Positions 51,702 to 59,093 of a stretch of 64,000 nt of DNA are shown one piece after another; position 1 is the first letter of the stretch; each line of letters begins with the position of its first letter. The translations under genes and the position numbers were made by a program. The DNA is from CAYWIT01 sp964458415 (GTDB taxonomy: Bacteria; Pseudomonadota; Alphaproteobacteria; Micavibrionales; UBA2020), in the NCBI GenBank assembly GCA_964458415.1, contig CAYWIT010000001.1:62001-126000 (forward strand), written 5' to 3'. A model generated the notes under the pieces. It did no database searches and was not told where the DNA came from. It was given only the letters and a program-made list of their open reading frames with translations.

Positions 51702-52238
51702 ATGACGGGTAGAATTGCAGGAATTATTCTGGCAGGCGGGCAGTCCTCGCGGATGGGGCAGGACAAGGCCGGGCTGGTTTATCAAGGGCAGAAGCTGCTG
51801 GATTTTATGGTCAAAAAGGTTTTGGAAACAGGCGTTGCCGAAGTGATGGTCAGTGGTCAGGCAGCGGGTTATACATGTCTGGCGGACGAGACGCCATGGC
51901 AGGGGCCGGCCCGCGCCATGCTGGGAATGGCTGGACGGCTGCAAGGCTTCGAGGCTGCGCTGTTTGTGCCGGTTGACATGCCCCTGATAACGGTCGGGCT
52001 TTTGCAAAAGCTGCTGCAATCTCCAGCGGGCGGATACTATGCCGGACATTTCCTTCCGGCCTGCGTGCCGTTGAAGCAGCTGTCGCCTGCCGTTGAAAAA
52101 GCTTTCACGGGACAGAACCTCTCCGTTGAAAAGCTTCTGCGGGAAATCGGCGCTCCACAGTTTCCTGTCAGGCCGGAAGACGAGGCGTTTTTCCTGAATG
52201 TCAATACGCCAGAAGAATATAAAAAGCTTTCAGGCTGA
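51702..52238 (+). CDS. mobA: Molybdenum cofactor guanylyltransferase
   Basis: 178 residues. The nucleotide-binding start IAGIILAGGQSSRMGQDKAG is diagnostic, followed by PWQGPARAMLGMAGRLQGFE and VPVDMPLITVGLLQKL. It attaches GMP to molybdopterin to give the MGD cofactor needed by NarG. Its own promoter probably lies in the 63 bases divergent from the crp/fnr gene. The 3' end overlaps ubiV by 9 bases (convergent). Confidence 0.95.
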   Translation: MTGRIAGIILAGGQSSRMGQDKAGLVYQGQKLLDFMVKKVLETGVAEVMVSGQAAGYTCLADETPWQGPARAMLGMAGRLQGFEAALFVPVDMPLITVGLLQKLLQSPAGGYYAGHFLPACVPLKQLSPAVEKAFTGQNLSVEKLLREIGAPQFPVRPEDEAFFLNVNTPEEYKKLSG

Positions 52239-53132
52239 CTGCAGAAGATGCCCCGGGATTCCGTGATAAAATCCGTTTGAGAATGTTGCTTGCGGCAACA
52301 GGGCAGCCAGCTTTCCGCTGGCTTTATCAGGGCAGAGTGTGCCTTCCAGAACGTCGCGGTACAAGCGGCTGATCTTGATCATGTTTTTGCTACTGGGGGA
52401 AAGCCGGAAACAGCTCACACCCATTTTCTTCATCTGTTCTATTTCATGCAGTAGATTTACATGGGTATAGGAAAGAGTCTGGATACCGTTGATCGCCAGA
52501 AAGGGGGCGCCGTCAAGGGTGTGCAGATCTTTTCCGTCTGGATCGTTTTTGCAGACGAATTGGCATGAATCGCGGGAAAGGCCGTGGTGTCGCGCATGAT
52601 AGCACCTGCCCGAGAGGGCAAGGGGGAGCCGGCCGAAAACCTGGATTTCCGTTTCCGCCTTCTTCTTTTTTGCCGCTTGGGACAGGATGGCGATAACTTC
52701 TGCAGACAGCTCGTGCGGGAGGCAAAAGCGTATCGCTCCTTTTGCTGCCAGATAGCCGAGCGTTTCGGCATTGTAGACATTGATATAGGGACCGATGACA
52801 TGTGGCTTTCCCTTCATCTCCGCATGCAGGGAAATATCGTTGGCTTCGACAAGGAGGGCATCCTGTCCGGCAAGGTCTTTTCCGGCGCGGGCTTCCCGTG
52901 CGGACATGACAAGGGCAAGGGAGGAAAAAATGATCCTCTTGCCGCCATTCTGCAGCCTTTCCACTGCCTCCGGCAAAAACGGCTCGAAAAAGGGGGCGCG
53001 TTTCGAACAGACGACTTCGCCGATGTAGACATCATCTATATCCGTTTCATCGGCGATGCGGAAATAGAAATCGCGCCAGTCTTCCGGCTTCCAGTTGAAA
53101 AGGGCGGGCCCCATCGTGAGCTTGTGCTTCAT
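52230..53132 (-). CDS. ubiV: UbiV, oxygen-independent ubiquinone hydroxylation (U32 peptidase-like)
   Basis: 300 residues from ATG 53132, two bases after the ubiU stop and 6 bases after GGAG; an ATG 12 bases earlier is also possible. Sequence MGPALFNWKPEDWRDFYFRI and VYIGEVVCSKRAPF open the barrel. The [4Fe-4S] cysteines appear as VVCSKR, GRCYHARHHGLSRDSCQFVC (three Cys), the pattern known for UbiV. With UbiU it hydroxylates the ubiquinone ring without O2, with prephenate as the likely oxygen source. The third gene of ubiT-ubiU-ubiV. Confidence 0.95.
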   Translation of the reverse strand: MKHKLTMGPALFNWKPEDWRDFYFRIADETDIDDVYIGEVVCSKRAPFFEPFLPEAVERLQNGGKRIIFSSLALVMSAREARAGKDLAGQDALLVEANDISLHAEMKGKPHVIGPYINVYNAETLGYLAAKGAIRFCLPHELSAEVIAILSQAAKKKKAETEIQVFGRLPLALSGRCYHARHHGLSRDSCQFVCKNDPDGKDLHTLDGAPFLAINGIQTLSYTHVNLLHEIEQMKKMGVSCFRLSPSSKNMIKISRLYRDVLEGTLCPDKASGKLAALLPQATFSNGFYHGIPGHLLQSA

Positions 53133-53134
53133 GC

Positions 53135-54127
53135 CTATCTCCATCTTTTATCGTAGGCGCCTTCGGTCGTATTCTGTCCCTCGGCTTGCAGGGACAGCCG
53201 GAGGTCGGGAATTTCCCTGCCACTCTCTGCGGCGTCAAGAATCTCGCGGAAAGAACCGACAACGGCGGCGATATAGGCCCGGCTTCTCTGCCTCCCCTCG
53301 ATTTTGAAGGCGGTGACGCCGGCCTTGATCAGTTCGGGCATCATGTCGGCAGCATTCAGGCTGGCGGGCTCTTCGAAGATATACTCCGTCTTTTTTCCGA
53401 CCTGAAAGCGGCCCTTGCAGAGCGTGGGGTAGGCGGCATTGCTGCCTTTCTCAAAAACATTGATCGTGAAGTCGCCCAGCCGCGAGACGAGCGATCCGTC
53501 ACGATCCTCCTCATAGGCGACATGGCTGGCGGGCGAGCAGACGCCGTTCATATTGGGGGATTTCCCGGTGCAGTAGGACGAAAGCGCACATCTTCCCTCT
53601 GCCATGACGCAAAGACCGCCGAACACGAAAACCTCGATTTCGCAACCGGTTTGCTTTTTTAGCGCGGTGATTTCCGGCAAGCTGAGAACACGCGGCAGGA
53701 CAACGCGCTTGGCGTTGAAGTTGTCAACGAAATAGCGGATGGCGGCGGGATTGCTGGCCGAGGCCTGAACGGAGAGATGAAGGCGCAGGTGGGGATGCTT
53801 CCTTGCCACATAATCGGCCAGTCCGATATCGGCAATAATAACGGCATCCGCTTTGGCGCGTGCGGCATTATCGACAGCATTTGTCCAGAGATCAAAACGG
53901 CCGGCTTGCGGATAGGTATTGATGGCGACCAGAACTTTCTTGCCGTGCGTATGGGCGTATTGCACTCCTGAGGCCATTTCTGCGGGAGAAAAGTTCAGGC
54001 CGGGAAAATTTCTGGCATTGGTTTCATCGCGAAAACCGGCATAAACGGCATCAGCGCCGGCGTCTACGGCGGTTTTCAGGGCGGCCGGCGTTCCTGCCGG
54101 GCAAATGAGTTCGGGGCGCGGGCTCAT
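53135..54127 (-). CDS. ubiU: UbiU, oxygen-independent ubiquinone hydroxylation (U32 peptidase-like)
   Basis: 330 residues. Begins ELICPAGTPAALKTAVDAGA DAVYAGF, then NFPGLNFSPAEMASGVQYAH and LHLSVQASASNPAAIRYF. Iron-sulfur cysteines lie in GGLCVMAEGRCALSSYCTGK and NGVCSP. UbiU forms a complex with UbiV and catalyses anaerobic ring hydroxylation. Its ATG overlaps the ubiT stop by the TGATG junction, so translation is coupled. Confidence 0.95.
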   Translation of the reverse strand: MSPRPELICPAGTPAALKTAVDAGADAVYAGFRDETNARNFPGLNFSPAEMASGVQYAHTHGKKVLVAINTYPQAGRFDLWTNAVDNAARAKADAVIIADIGLADYVARKHPHLRLHLSVQASASNPAAIRYFVDNFNAKRVVLPRVLSLPEITALKKQTGCEIEVFVFGGLCVMAEGRCALSSYCTGKSPNMNGVCSPASHVAYEEDRDGSLVSRLGDFTINVFEKGSNAAYPTLCKGRFQVGKKTEYIFEEPASLNAADMMPELIKAGVTAFKIEGRQRSRAYIAAVVGSFREILDAAESGREIPDLRLSLQAEGQNTTEGAYDKRWR

Positions 54128-54594
54128 AGGGGCAGGGCTCCCCGCAAAAGAGAAGTGGTCCCGATATCCATGTCATCAATGGCATTGCGCAGGGCCAAAG
54201 CCGCGCCGATATCGCCATTGATGACGATCTCGCGCGAGAAGAACAGGGCATCGGCATCTTCCCTTCCAGTGATCATGCGGAGATGTGCCAGAATAGAGCC
54301 GGAAATTGTTGCGGCGACCCTGCTCCTGTCCTGCGGCAGGGAGCGCCGGACAAGCACGCGGGGCCTGTCAGGATTTGTTTCCAGCAGGACGCAAAAGGGC
54401 AGGTCCGTCATTTCGATGACATAGGTTTTTCCGGCGTGCTCTCCCAACCGTAAAAACAGTTCCGGATTGCGCCGGACGATATTCTTCATCGACAGATTAA
54501 AAAGGATTTCCAGCGGCAGAAGGGGGAACGGTCGCGTTAACCGGTTAACCAGATCTGGCAGGGACCTGAAACGGGAGAGGTCTGGCGGGTTCAT
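54124..54594 (-). CDS. ubiT: UbiT, SCP2-domain ubiquinone biosynthesis accessory factor
   Basis: 156 residues. SCP2 lipid-binding fold: LPLEILFNLSMKNIVRRNPE, GKTYVIEMTDLPFCVLLE, ATISGSILAHLRMITGREDA DALFFSREIVINGD. UbiT is the anaerobic counterpart of UbiJ and holds prenylated intermediates. AAGGA is placed 5 bases before the ATG. The FNR-type box centred 60 bases upstream of the start would put the transcription start about 19 bases before it, consistent with FNR-activated expression of ubiTUV. Confidence 0.92.
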   Translation of the reverse strand: MNPPDLSRFRSLPDLVNRLTRPFPLLPLEILFNLSMKNIVRRNPELFLRLGEHAGKTYVIEMTDLPFCVLLETNPDRPRVLVRRSLPQDRSRVAATISGSILAHLRMITGREDADALFFSREIVINGDIGAALALRNAIDDMDIGTTSLLRGALPL

Positions 54595-54647
54595 TTGTAA
54601 TCCTTTATTTTTTTCTGCATTTTATTCCTAAGGTTCTTTCCGGGGAC

Positions 54648-54661
54648 TTGATCTGGATCAA
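54648..54661. promoter_or_regulatory. Perfect FNR-type box shared by ubiT and ubiD
   Basis: TTGATCTGGATCAA is an exact TTGAT-N4-ATCAA palindrome in the 122-base gap between the divergent ubiTUV and ubiD operons. A -41.5 position fits either direction: a ubiT transcript starting near 54613, or a ubiD transcript starting near 54696. Confidence 0.85.
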
Positions 54662-54716
54662 AGCGGTGGCGTTATCCCTGTCTGTAAATTGTTGCATGAA
54701 GAAAAAACAACAGAAA

Positions 54717-56210
54717 ATGAGCAGTTTACGGGATTTTCTGGCCCTTCTGGAGGGGCGGGGCGAGGTTCTATATATCGATGCGCCTGTTTCCGTTGTTCAT
54801 GAGATGACAGAGTTGCACCGGCGTGTTCTGGAGGCGGGAGGGCCGGTGCTTGTTTTCAGGAATCCTGTTCTGTCCAACGGAAAAGCCGGAAAAGTTCCGG
54901 TTGTTGTCAATCTGTTCGGTACCCGGGAACGGGTATCGCTGGCGCTTGGTCTGGGGCGCGGCATGACGCCTGCGGACATGGGACAATGGATGTCATCCCT
55001 GCGCCAGCCGGAACCGCCGTCCGGTATGGGGGATATCATGCGGCGGCTGCCGCTGTTGCGCGACGCGATGGATATGCGGTCCGTGCGCGTGACGCAGGCG
55101 CCTGTTCAGGAGATTGCTGTTACCGGCAAGAAAATCAATTTATATGAGCTGCCGGTACAAAACTTCTGGCCGGGAGAGCCGGCGCCGCTGATCAGTTTTC
55201 CGGTGGTGGTCACGTCCGAGCCGGATTGCGGCGATGATGCCACCAGATATAATCTGGGGATCTACCGGATGCAATTGATTGGCAAGGACAGACTGATTGC
55301 GCGCTGGCTGCCGCAGCGTGGCGGGGCGCGGCATCACAGGTTGTGGCGGGAGCAGGGCCATGATATGCCGGTGGCCGCCGTTATCGGGGCCGATCCGGCC
55401 ACTATATTGTCGGCAGTGACGCCCGTGCCGGACAGCGTCTCGGAATATTGCTTTTCGGGCCTTGTCCGCGGTGCGCCAGCGCAGCTGGTCCGGGCAAAAA
55501 CCGTGCCTTTGCTTGTTCCGGCTCATGCGGAAATGGTGATCGAGGGCTATGTGTCCGCCACGGAGAAAGCTGCCGAAGGCCCTTATTGCGATCATACGGG
55601 ATATCTGAACAGCGTCGAGGATTTTCCGGTTTTCCGGGTCACGGCCATTACGCGCCGGCGTGATCCGTTCTATCTGTCTACCTATCTTTCACGGCCGCCG
55701 GACGAGGCATCAATCATGGCGGCGGTGCTCAATGACATGTTTTTGCCGCTGATGCAGCAGCAGTTTCCAGAGATTGTCGATTGCTATCTGCCCCCCGAAG
55801 CCTGTTCCTATCGTATTGCGATTATTTCGATCAGGAAAACCTATCCGGGACAGGCGCGGCGCGTGATGATGGGGATGTGGTCGTTTCTTTATCAATTCAG
55901 CTATACCAAGATGATTATTGTCGTCGATGAGGACGTGAATGTCCGGAACTGGGACGATGTGCTCTGGGCGCTTTCAACGCGTATGGACTCGTCCCGCGAT
56001 GTCTGCCTGATGAATAATACGCCGGTGGATTATCTTGATTTTGCCTCGCCGGCCAGCGGACTGGGGGGAAAGATCGGGTTTGACGCTACCAACAAGATTG
56101 GCAGCGAAACACAGCGGGTCTGGGGACGGCAGGTCGAGATGCCGGAGAATATCAGACAGCGCGTGGATCTTCTCTGGCAGGAACTCGGCATAGAAAGGCG
56201 GGCGGCATGA
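54717..56210 (+). CDS. ubiD: UbiD-family decarboxylase
   Basis: 497 residues from ATG 54717, the same length as E. coli UbiD; an alternative ATG at 54696 would coincide with the predicted transcription start. Sequence SSLRDFLALLEGRGEVLYID, YNLGIYRMQLIGKDRLIARW, AEMVIEGYVSATEKAAEGPY, CSYRIAIISIRKTYPGQARR and NNTPVDYLDFASPASGLGGK. The E-x-P-x-D-type active-site region is represented by EGPYCDHTGY. The enzyme needs prenylated FMN and decarboxylates 3-polyprenyl-4-hydroxybenzoate in ubiquinone synthesis. Other UbiD-family substrates are possible, because the next gene is an unusual partner. UbiX is not in the window. Confidence 0.9.
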   Translation: MSSLRDFLALLEGRGEVLYIDAPVSVVHEMTELHRRVLEAGGPVLVFRNPVLSNGKAGKVPVVVNLFGTRERVSLALGLGRGMTPADMGQWMSSLRQPEPPSGMGDIMRRLPLLRDAMDMRSVRVTQAPVQEIAVTGKKINLYELPVQNFWPGEPAPLISFPVVVTSEPDCGDDATRYNLGIYRMQLIGKDRLIARWLPQRGGARHHRLWREQGHDMPVAAVIGADPATILSAVTPVPDSVSEYCFSGLVRGAPAQLVRAKTVPLLVPAHAEMVIEGYVSATEKAAEGPYCDHTGYLNSVEDFPVFRVTAITRRRDPFYLSTYLSRPPDEASIMAAVLNDMFLPLMQQQFPEIVDCYLPPEACSYRIAIISIRKTYPGQARRVMMGMWSFLYQFSYTKMIIVVDEDVNVRNWDDVLWALSTRMDSSRDVCLMNNTPVDYLDFASPASGLGGKIGFDATNKIGSETQRVWGRQVEMPENIRQRVDLLWQELGIERRAA

Positions 56211-57835
56211 CAACCACGGGGCGCGTTCTTTTGCGGGCGCTGAAAAAAGCGGGGGCAAAGGCGGTATTCGGCTTGCCCGGAGATTATGCCTTGCCGTTTT
56301 TTCGCGAGATCGAGGATAGCGCTATTTTGCCGCTGTTTACGCTGAGCCATGAACCGGGAATCGGCTTTGCCGCGGATGGCGCAGCGCGGCAGGGGGGCGG
56401 CATCGGCGTGGCGGCGGTGACCTACGGCGCCGGAGCGATGAACATGGTGAACCCCGTTGCCTGCGCCTGGGCCGAGCATACGCCTCTGGTCGTTATTTCG
56501 GGGGCGCCGGGAACGCGCGAAATGGACGGCGGATTGATGCTGCATCACCAAATTCGCACGCCGGAGACGCAAATGAATGTGTTCCGCGAATTTACCTGTG
56601 CGCAGGCGCGACTCGATGATCCGGAAACGGCGCCGGAGGAAATCGTCCGCGTGATCACGGCTTGTCTGGCGGCTTCGCGCCCGGTTTATATTGAACTGCC
56701 GCGCGACATGGCGGGCACCACGTGCAAGCCGGTTTCACGTGATTTTCTGGAAGAGGCCCCTTTGCCGCTGCCGCTGCTCGAGGCGGCGCTGGCGGATATT
56801 TCCGCGCGGCTGGCGGCGGCAAAAAACCCTGCGGTCATCGCGGGGGCGCAGGCGCGGCGTTTTGGCCTTGAGGAGAGCGTTTACCGGCTGGCGGAGGGCT
56901 GGCAGATGCCGTTATTGACCAGCTTCATGGGCAAGGGGTTGTTTGCCGGTAAAGGCTGGCCCCATGTGGGAACGTATCTGGGGCTGGCAGGGCGGGCTGA
57001 TTTGCGCGCCATGGTGGAAGACGCCGATCTTCTGTTCATTCTCGGCGTGACGCCTTGTGATACCAACTGGGGGATTTCCGGCAAGCGGGTTGACGCCAGA
57101 AACGCAATTCTTGCCACGTCGGACAGTGTGATTGTCTGTGGAAAAAAATATGAGGGGCTGACGGTAAAATCTCTTGTTCCGGCCTTGCACAGGTTGCGGC
57201 ATACGGGGGGAAGCATTGTTCCTGTATTGCAACAGGGACCAGTCGCTAATGACGGGATTGTCGATGGGCCGCTTGTGCCCGATCATATCGCGCCAATTCT
57301 CCAAGCGGTGCTGGACGGGTGCAATCCGGCACCTCCGCTTGTGACGGATATCGGGGATTGCCTGTTCATGGCGATGGCCATGGAAAGGCTACGGGTTCTT
57401 GCTTCCGGATATTATGCGACGATGGGGTTCGGGATTCCGGCGGCGCTCGGCTTGCAGGCCGCGACGGGTGAGCGTCCCGTGGTTCTTGTCGGCGACGGCG
57501 GATTCCAGATGACGGGGTGGGAGCTTTTGAATTGTCCGCGCCATGGGCTTGATCCTGTCGTGATCGTGTTGAATAACGGTTCGTGGGAAATGCTGCGCCG
57601 TTTCCAGCCGGAGGCGGGCTATGTCTCCATTTCCGGCTTGTGCTATGCGGATCTGGCGCGGGATATGGGCGGCGCCGGGGTTACCGTGCGTACGGCGGAG
57701 GAGCTTCGCCAGGCGCTGGGTTCGGCGCTGGGCCAGCGTGGAAAATTCCAGTTGATCGAGTCTGTTTTACCGGCCGGGCGCTGTACGTCAACAATGCAAC
57801 GGTTTACAGAAGCGATCCGGAAGAGCGGAACATAG
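56207..57835 (+). CDS. Thiamine-diphosphate 2-oxoacid decarboxylase (phenyl/indolepyruvate type)
   Basis: 542 residues. The catalytic Glu49 lies in FTLSHEPGIGFAADGAARQ, the paired histidines typical of pyruvate/indolepyruvate decarboxylases in GGLMLHHQIRTP, and the ThDP motif in VGDGGFQMTGWELLNC ending VLNNGSWEMLRRFQPEAGY. This last stretch closely follows Azospirillum phenylpyruvate decarboxylase as I remember it. The acetolactate-synthase FAD features are not obvious. It probably converts an aromatic 2-oxoacid to an aldehyde and CO2. The ATG overlaps the ubiD stop by 4 bases, implying a shared pathway. Confidence 0.85.
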   Translation: MTTTGRVLLRALKKAGAKAVFGLPGDYALPFFREIEDSAILPLFTLSHEPGIGFAADGAARQGGGIGVAAVTYGAGAMNMVNPVACAWAEHTPLVVISGAPGTREMDGGLMLHHQIRTPETQMNVFREFTCAQARLDDPETAPEEIVRVITACLAASRPVYIELPRDMAGTTCKPVSRDFLEEAPLPLPLLEAALADISARLAAAKNPAVIAGAQARRFGLEESVYRLAEGWQMPLLTSFMGKGLFAGKGWPHVGTYLGLAGRADLRAMVEDADLLFILGVTPCDTNWGISGKRVDARNAILATSDSVIVCGKKYEGLTVKSLVPALHRLRHTGGSIVPVLQQGPVANDGIVDGPLVPDHIAPILQAVLDGCNPAPPLVTDIGDCLFMAMAMERLRVLASGYYATMGFGIPAALGLQAATGERPVVLVGDGGFQMTGWELLNCPRHGLDPVVIVLNNGSWEMLRRFQPEAGYVSISGLCYADLARDMGGAGVTVRTAEELRQALGSALGQRGKFQLIESVLPAGRCTSTMQRFTEAIRKSGT

Positions 57836-57844
57836 GCATTAAAT

Positions 57845-58081
57845 TTATGGGCTCTCAGCAAACGTCACGGTGACGCCGCGTTTCTTGAAATAGGACTGCA
57901 TTAATTTACGGCCTTGCCGGTTGTTTTGCATGAGCCGTGCGGGTTCTACCGTTACAGTTTTTTCGCCTGCTTCTGCCAGAACGGCTTTTAGTTGCCGGAT
58001 ATGTACATCCAGATCCGCGTTATCGTTTTTGAGCGAGGCGTAAATATTCTCGAGAGCTTGCTGGATTGCGGAGGATGTCAT
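57845..58081 (-). CDS. Small protein of unknown function
   Basis: 78 residues: helical first half (SSAIQQALENIYASLKNDNA DLDVHIRQL), then EKTVTVEPARLMQNNRQGRK LMQSYFKKRGVTVTF. No domain recognised. No clear ribosome binding site precedes the ATG, only an A-rich stretch. It is convergent with the decarboxylase gene (10-base gap) and lies downstream of ctrA beyond a terminator. I judge it real because of balanced composition and the otherwise empty gap, with moderate doubt. Confidence 0.55.
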   Translation of the reverse strand: MTSSAIQQALENIYASLKNDNADLDVHIRQLKAVLAEAGEKTVTVEPARLMQNNRQGRKLMQSYFKKRGVTVTFAESP

Positions 58082-58160
58082 GTTTTTTTACTTTTTTGTA
58101 GAATGAGGGTTATGTCCTTGCAGGGTAACCTGAAGGGTTTTTCAGGTCAACCAAAAGAAA

Positions 58161-58181
58161 CCCCCCGCATGATACGGGGGG
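58161..58181 (-). terminator. Rho-independent terminator downstream of ctrA
   Basis: Stem CCCCCCG/CGGGGGG with a 7-base loop. A run TTTCTTTT follows on the minus strand and TCTTTTT on the plus strand, so it can act in both directions. It stands 26 bases after the ctrA stop. Confidence 0.85.
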
Positions 58182-58206
58182 TCTTTTTCAGGAAGGGAAT
58201 GCGGCG

Positions 58207-58911
58207 TCAGGCGTTGACGCTTTCCTTGACTCCGGCTGGATCGCGCAGGACGTAGCCGCGCCCCCAGACGGTTTCGATGCAGTTGCCGGCCTCGGGAGAA
58301 ATCTTTTCAATCTTTTTACGCAGTTTGCAGATGAAAACGTCGATAATCTTGACTTCGGGCTCGTCCATGCCGCCATAAAGGTGGTTGAGGAACATTTCCT
58401 TGGTCAGGGTCGCCCCTTTACGCAGGGACAGCAGTTCGATAATGCCGTATTCCTTGCTGGTCAGATGCAGCTGCTTGGCATCGACTTCAACAGTGCGTTG
58501 ATCCAGATTGATGCTGATCGGGCCGGTTTTGATGATGCTTTGCGCATGGCCTTTGCTGCGGCGGACAATGGCCTGAATGCGGGCCAGCAGCTCGCGTTTG
58601 TCAAAGGGCTTGGTCAGGTAGTCGTCGGCGCCGAAGCCGAGACCCTTGAGCTTGCTGTCCAGTTCGGAAAGGCCTGAAAGGATCAGGATAGGCGTTTCTA
58701 CCTTGGCGGCGCGCAGGCGCTTGAGAACTTCGTAACCATCAAGATCCGGCAGCATAAGGTCGAGGATAATGATGTCGTATTCATAGAGTTTGCCGATTTC
58801 CAGCCCGTCTTCTCCCATATCGGTCGTGTCGACAACGTAGCCGTCCGCCTTGAGCATGAGTTCGATGCTTTTGGCTGTGTTCTGGTCATCTTCGATCAAT
58901 AAAACCCGCAT
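58207..58911 (-). CDS. ctrA: Cell-cycle response regulator CtrA
   Basis: 234 residues. Starts MRVLLIEDDQNTAKSIELML; phospho-acceptor Asp51 in YDIIILDLMLPDLDGYEVLK, LTKPFDKRELLARIQAIVRR, and a winged-helix OmpR-type DNA-binding domain with LTSKEYGIIELLSLRKGATL TKEMFLNHLYGGMDEPEVKI IDVFICKLRKKI, the near-invariant CtrA recognition segment. CtrA controls flagellar, division and replication genes in alphaproteobacteria. It is divergent from fliI across a 182-base region that contains two TTAA-N6-TTAA motifs, suggesting autoregulation. Confidence 0.97.
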   Translation of the reverse strand: MRVLLIEDDQNTAKSIELMLKADGYVVDTTDMGEDGLEIGKLYEYDIIILDLMLPDLDGYEVLKRLRAAKVETPILILSGLSELDSKLKGLGFGADDYLTKPFDKRELLARIQAIVRRSKGHAQSIIKTGPISINLDQRTVEVDAKQLHLTSKEYGIIELLSLRKGATLTKEMFLNHLYGGMDEPEVKIIDVFICKLRKKIEKISPEAGNCIETVWGRGYVLRDPAGVKESVNA

Positions 58912-58989
58912 TTGACGTCTTCTCCCCTTTAGAAAATTTTAGTGATGTTGAATCCCTCTTTAATCCTTCCTTAGAATATACCATGTTTA

Positions 58990-59003
58990 TTAATAAAGAT
59001 TAA
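58990..59003. promoter_or_regulatory. Possible CtrA-type site (TTAA-N6-TTAA), first copy
   Basis: TTAATAAAGATTAA lies in the ctrA-fliI intergenic region, about 80 bases upstream of ctrA. The spacing is 6 rather than the classical 7 bases between TTAA half-sites. Confidence 0.35.
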
Positions 59004-59019
59004 AAATATGACCTGTTTT

Positions 59020-59061
59020 TTAAACATAATTAACAAAAAGAAACTTTTTTTAGCTTATAAT
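59020..59061 (+). promoter_or_regulatory. Possible CtrA-type site and -10 of the fliI promoter
   Basis: TTAAACATAATTAA (59020-59033) is a second TTAA-N6-TTAA, 30 bases from the first. It is followed by a perfect TATAAT at 59056-59061, 33 bases before the fliI ATG. A CtrA dimer next to a -35 region is the usual layout of CtrA-activated promoters; the -35 itself is weak. Confidence 0.4.
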
Positions 59062-59093
59062 GAAATATGAGATAATCCTCCGAGGGGGAAATA

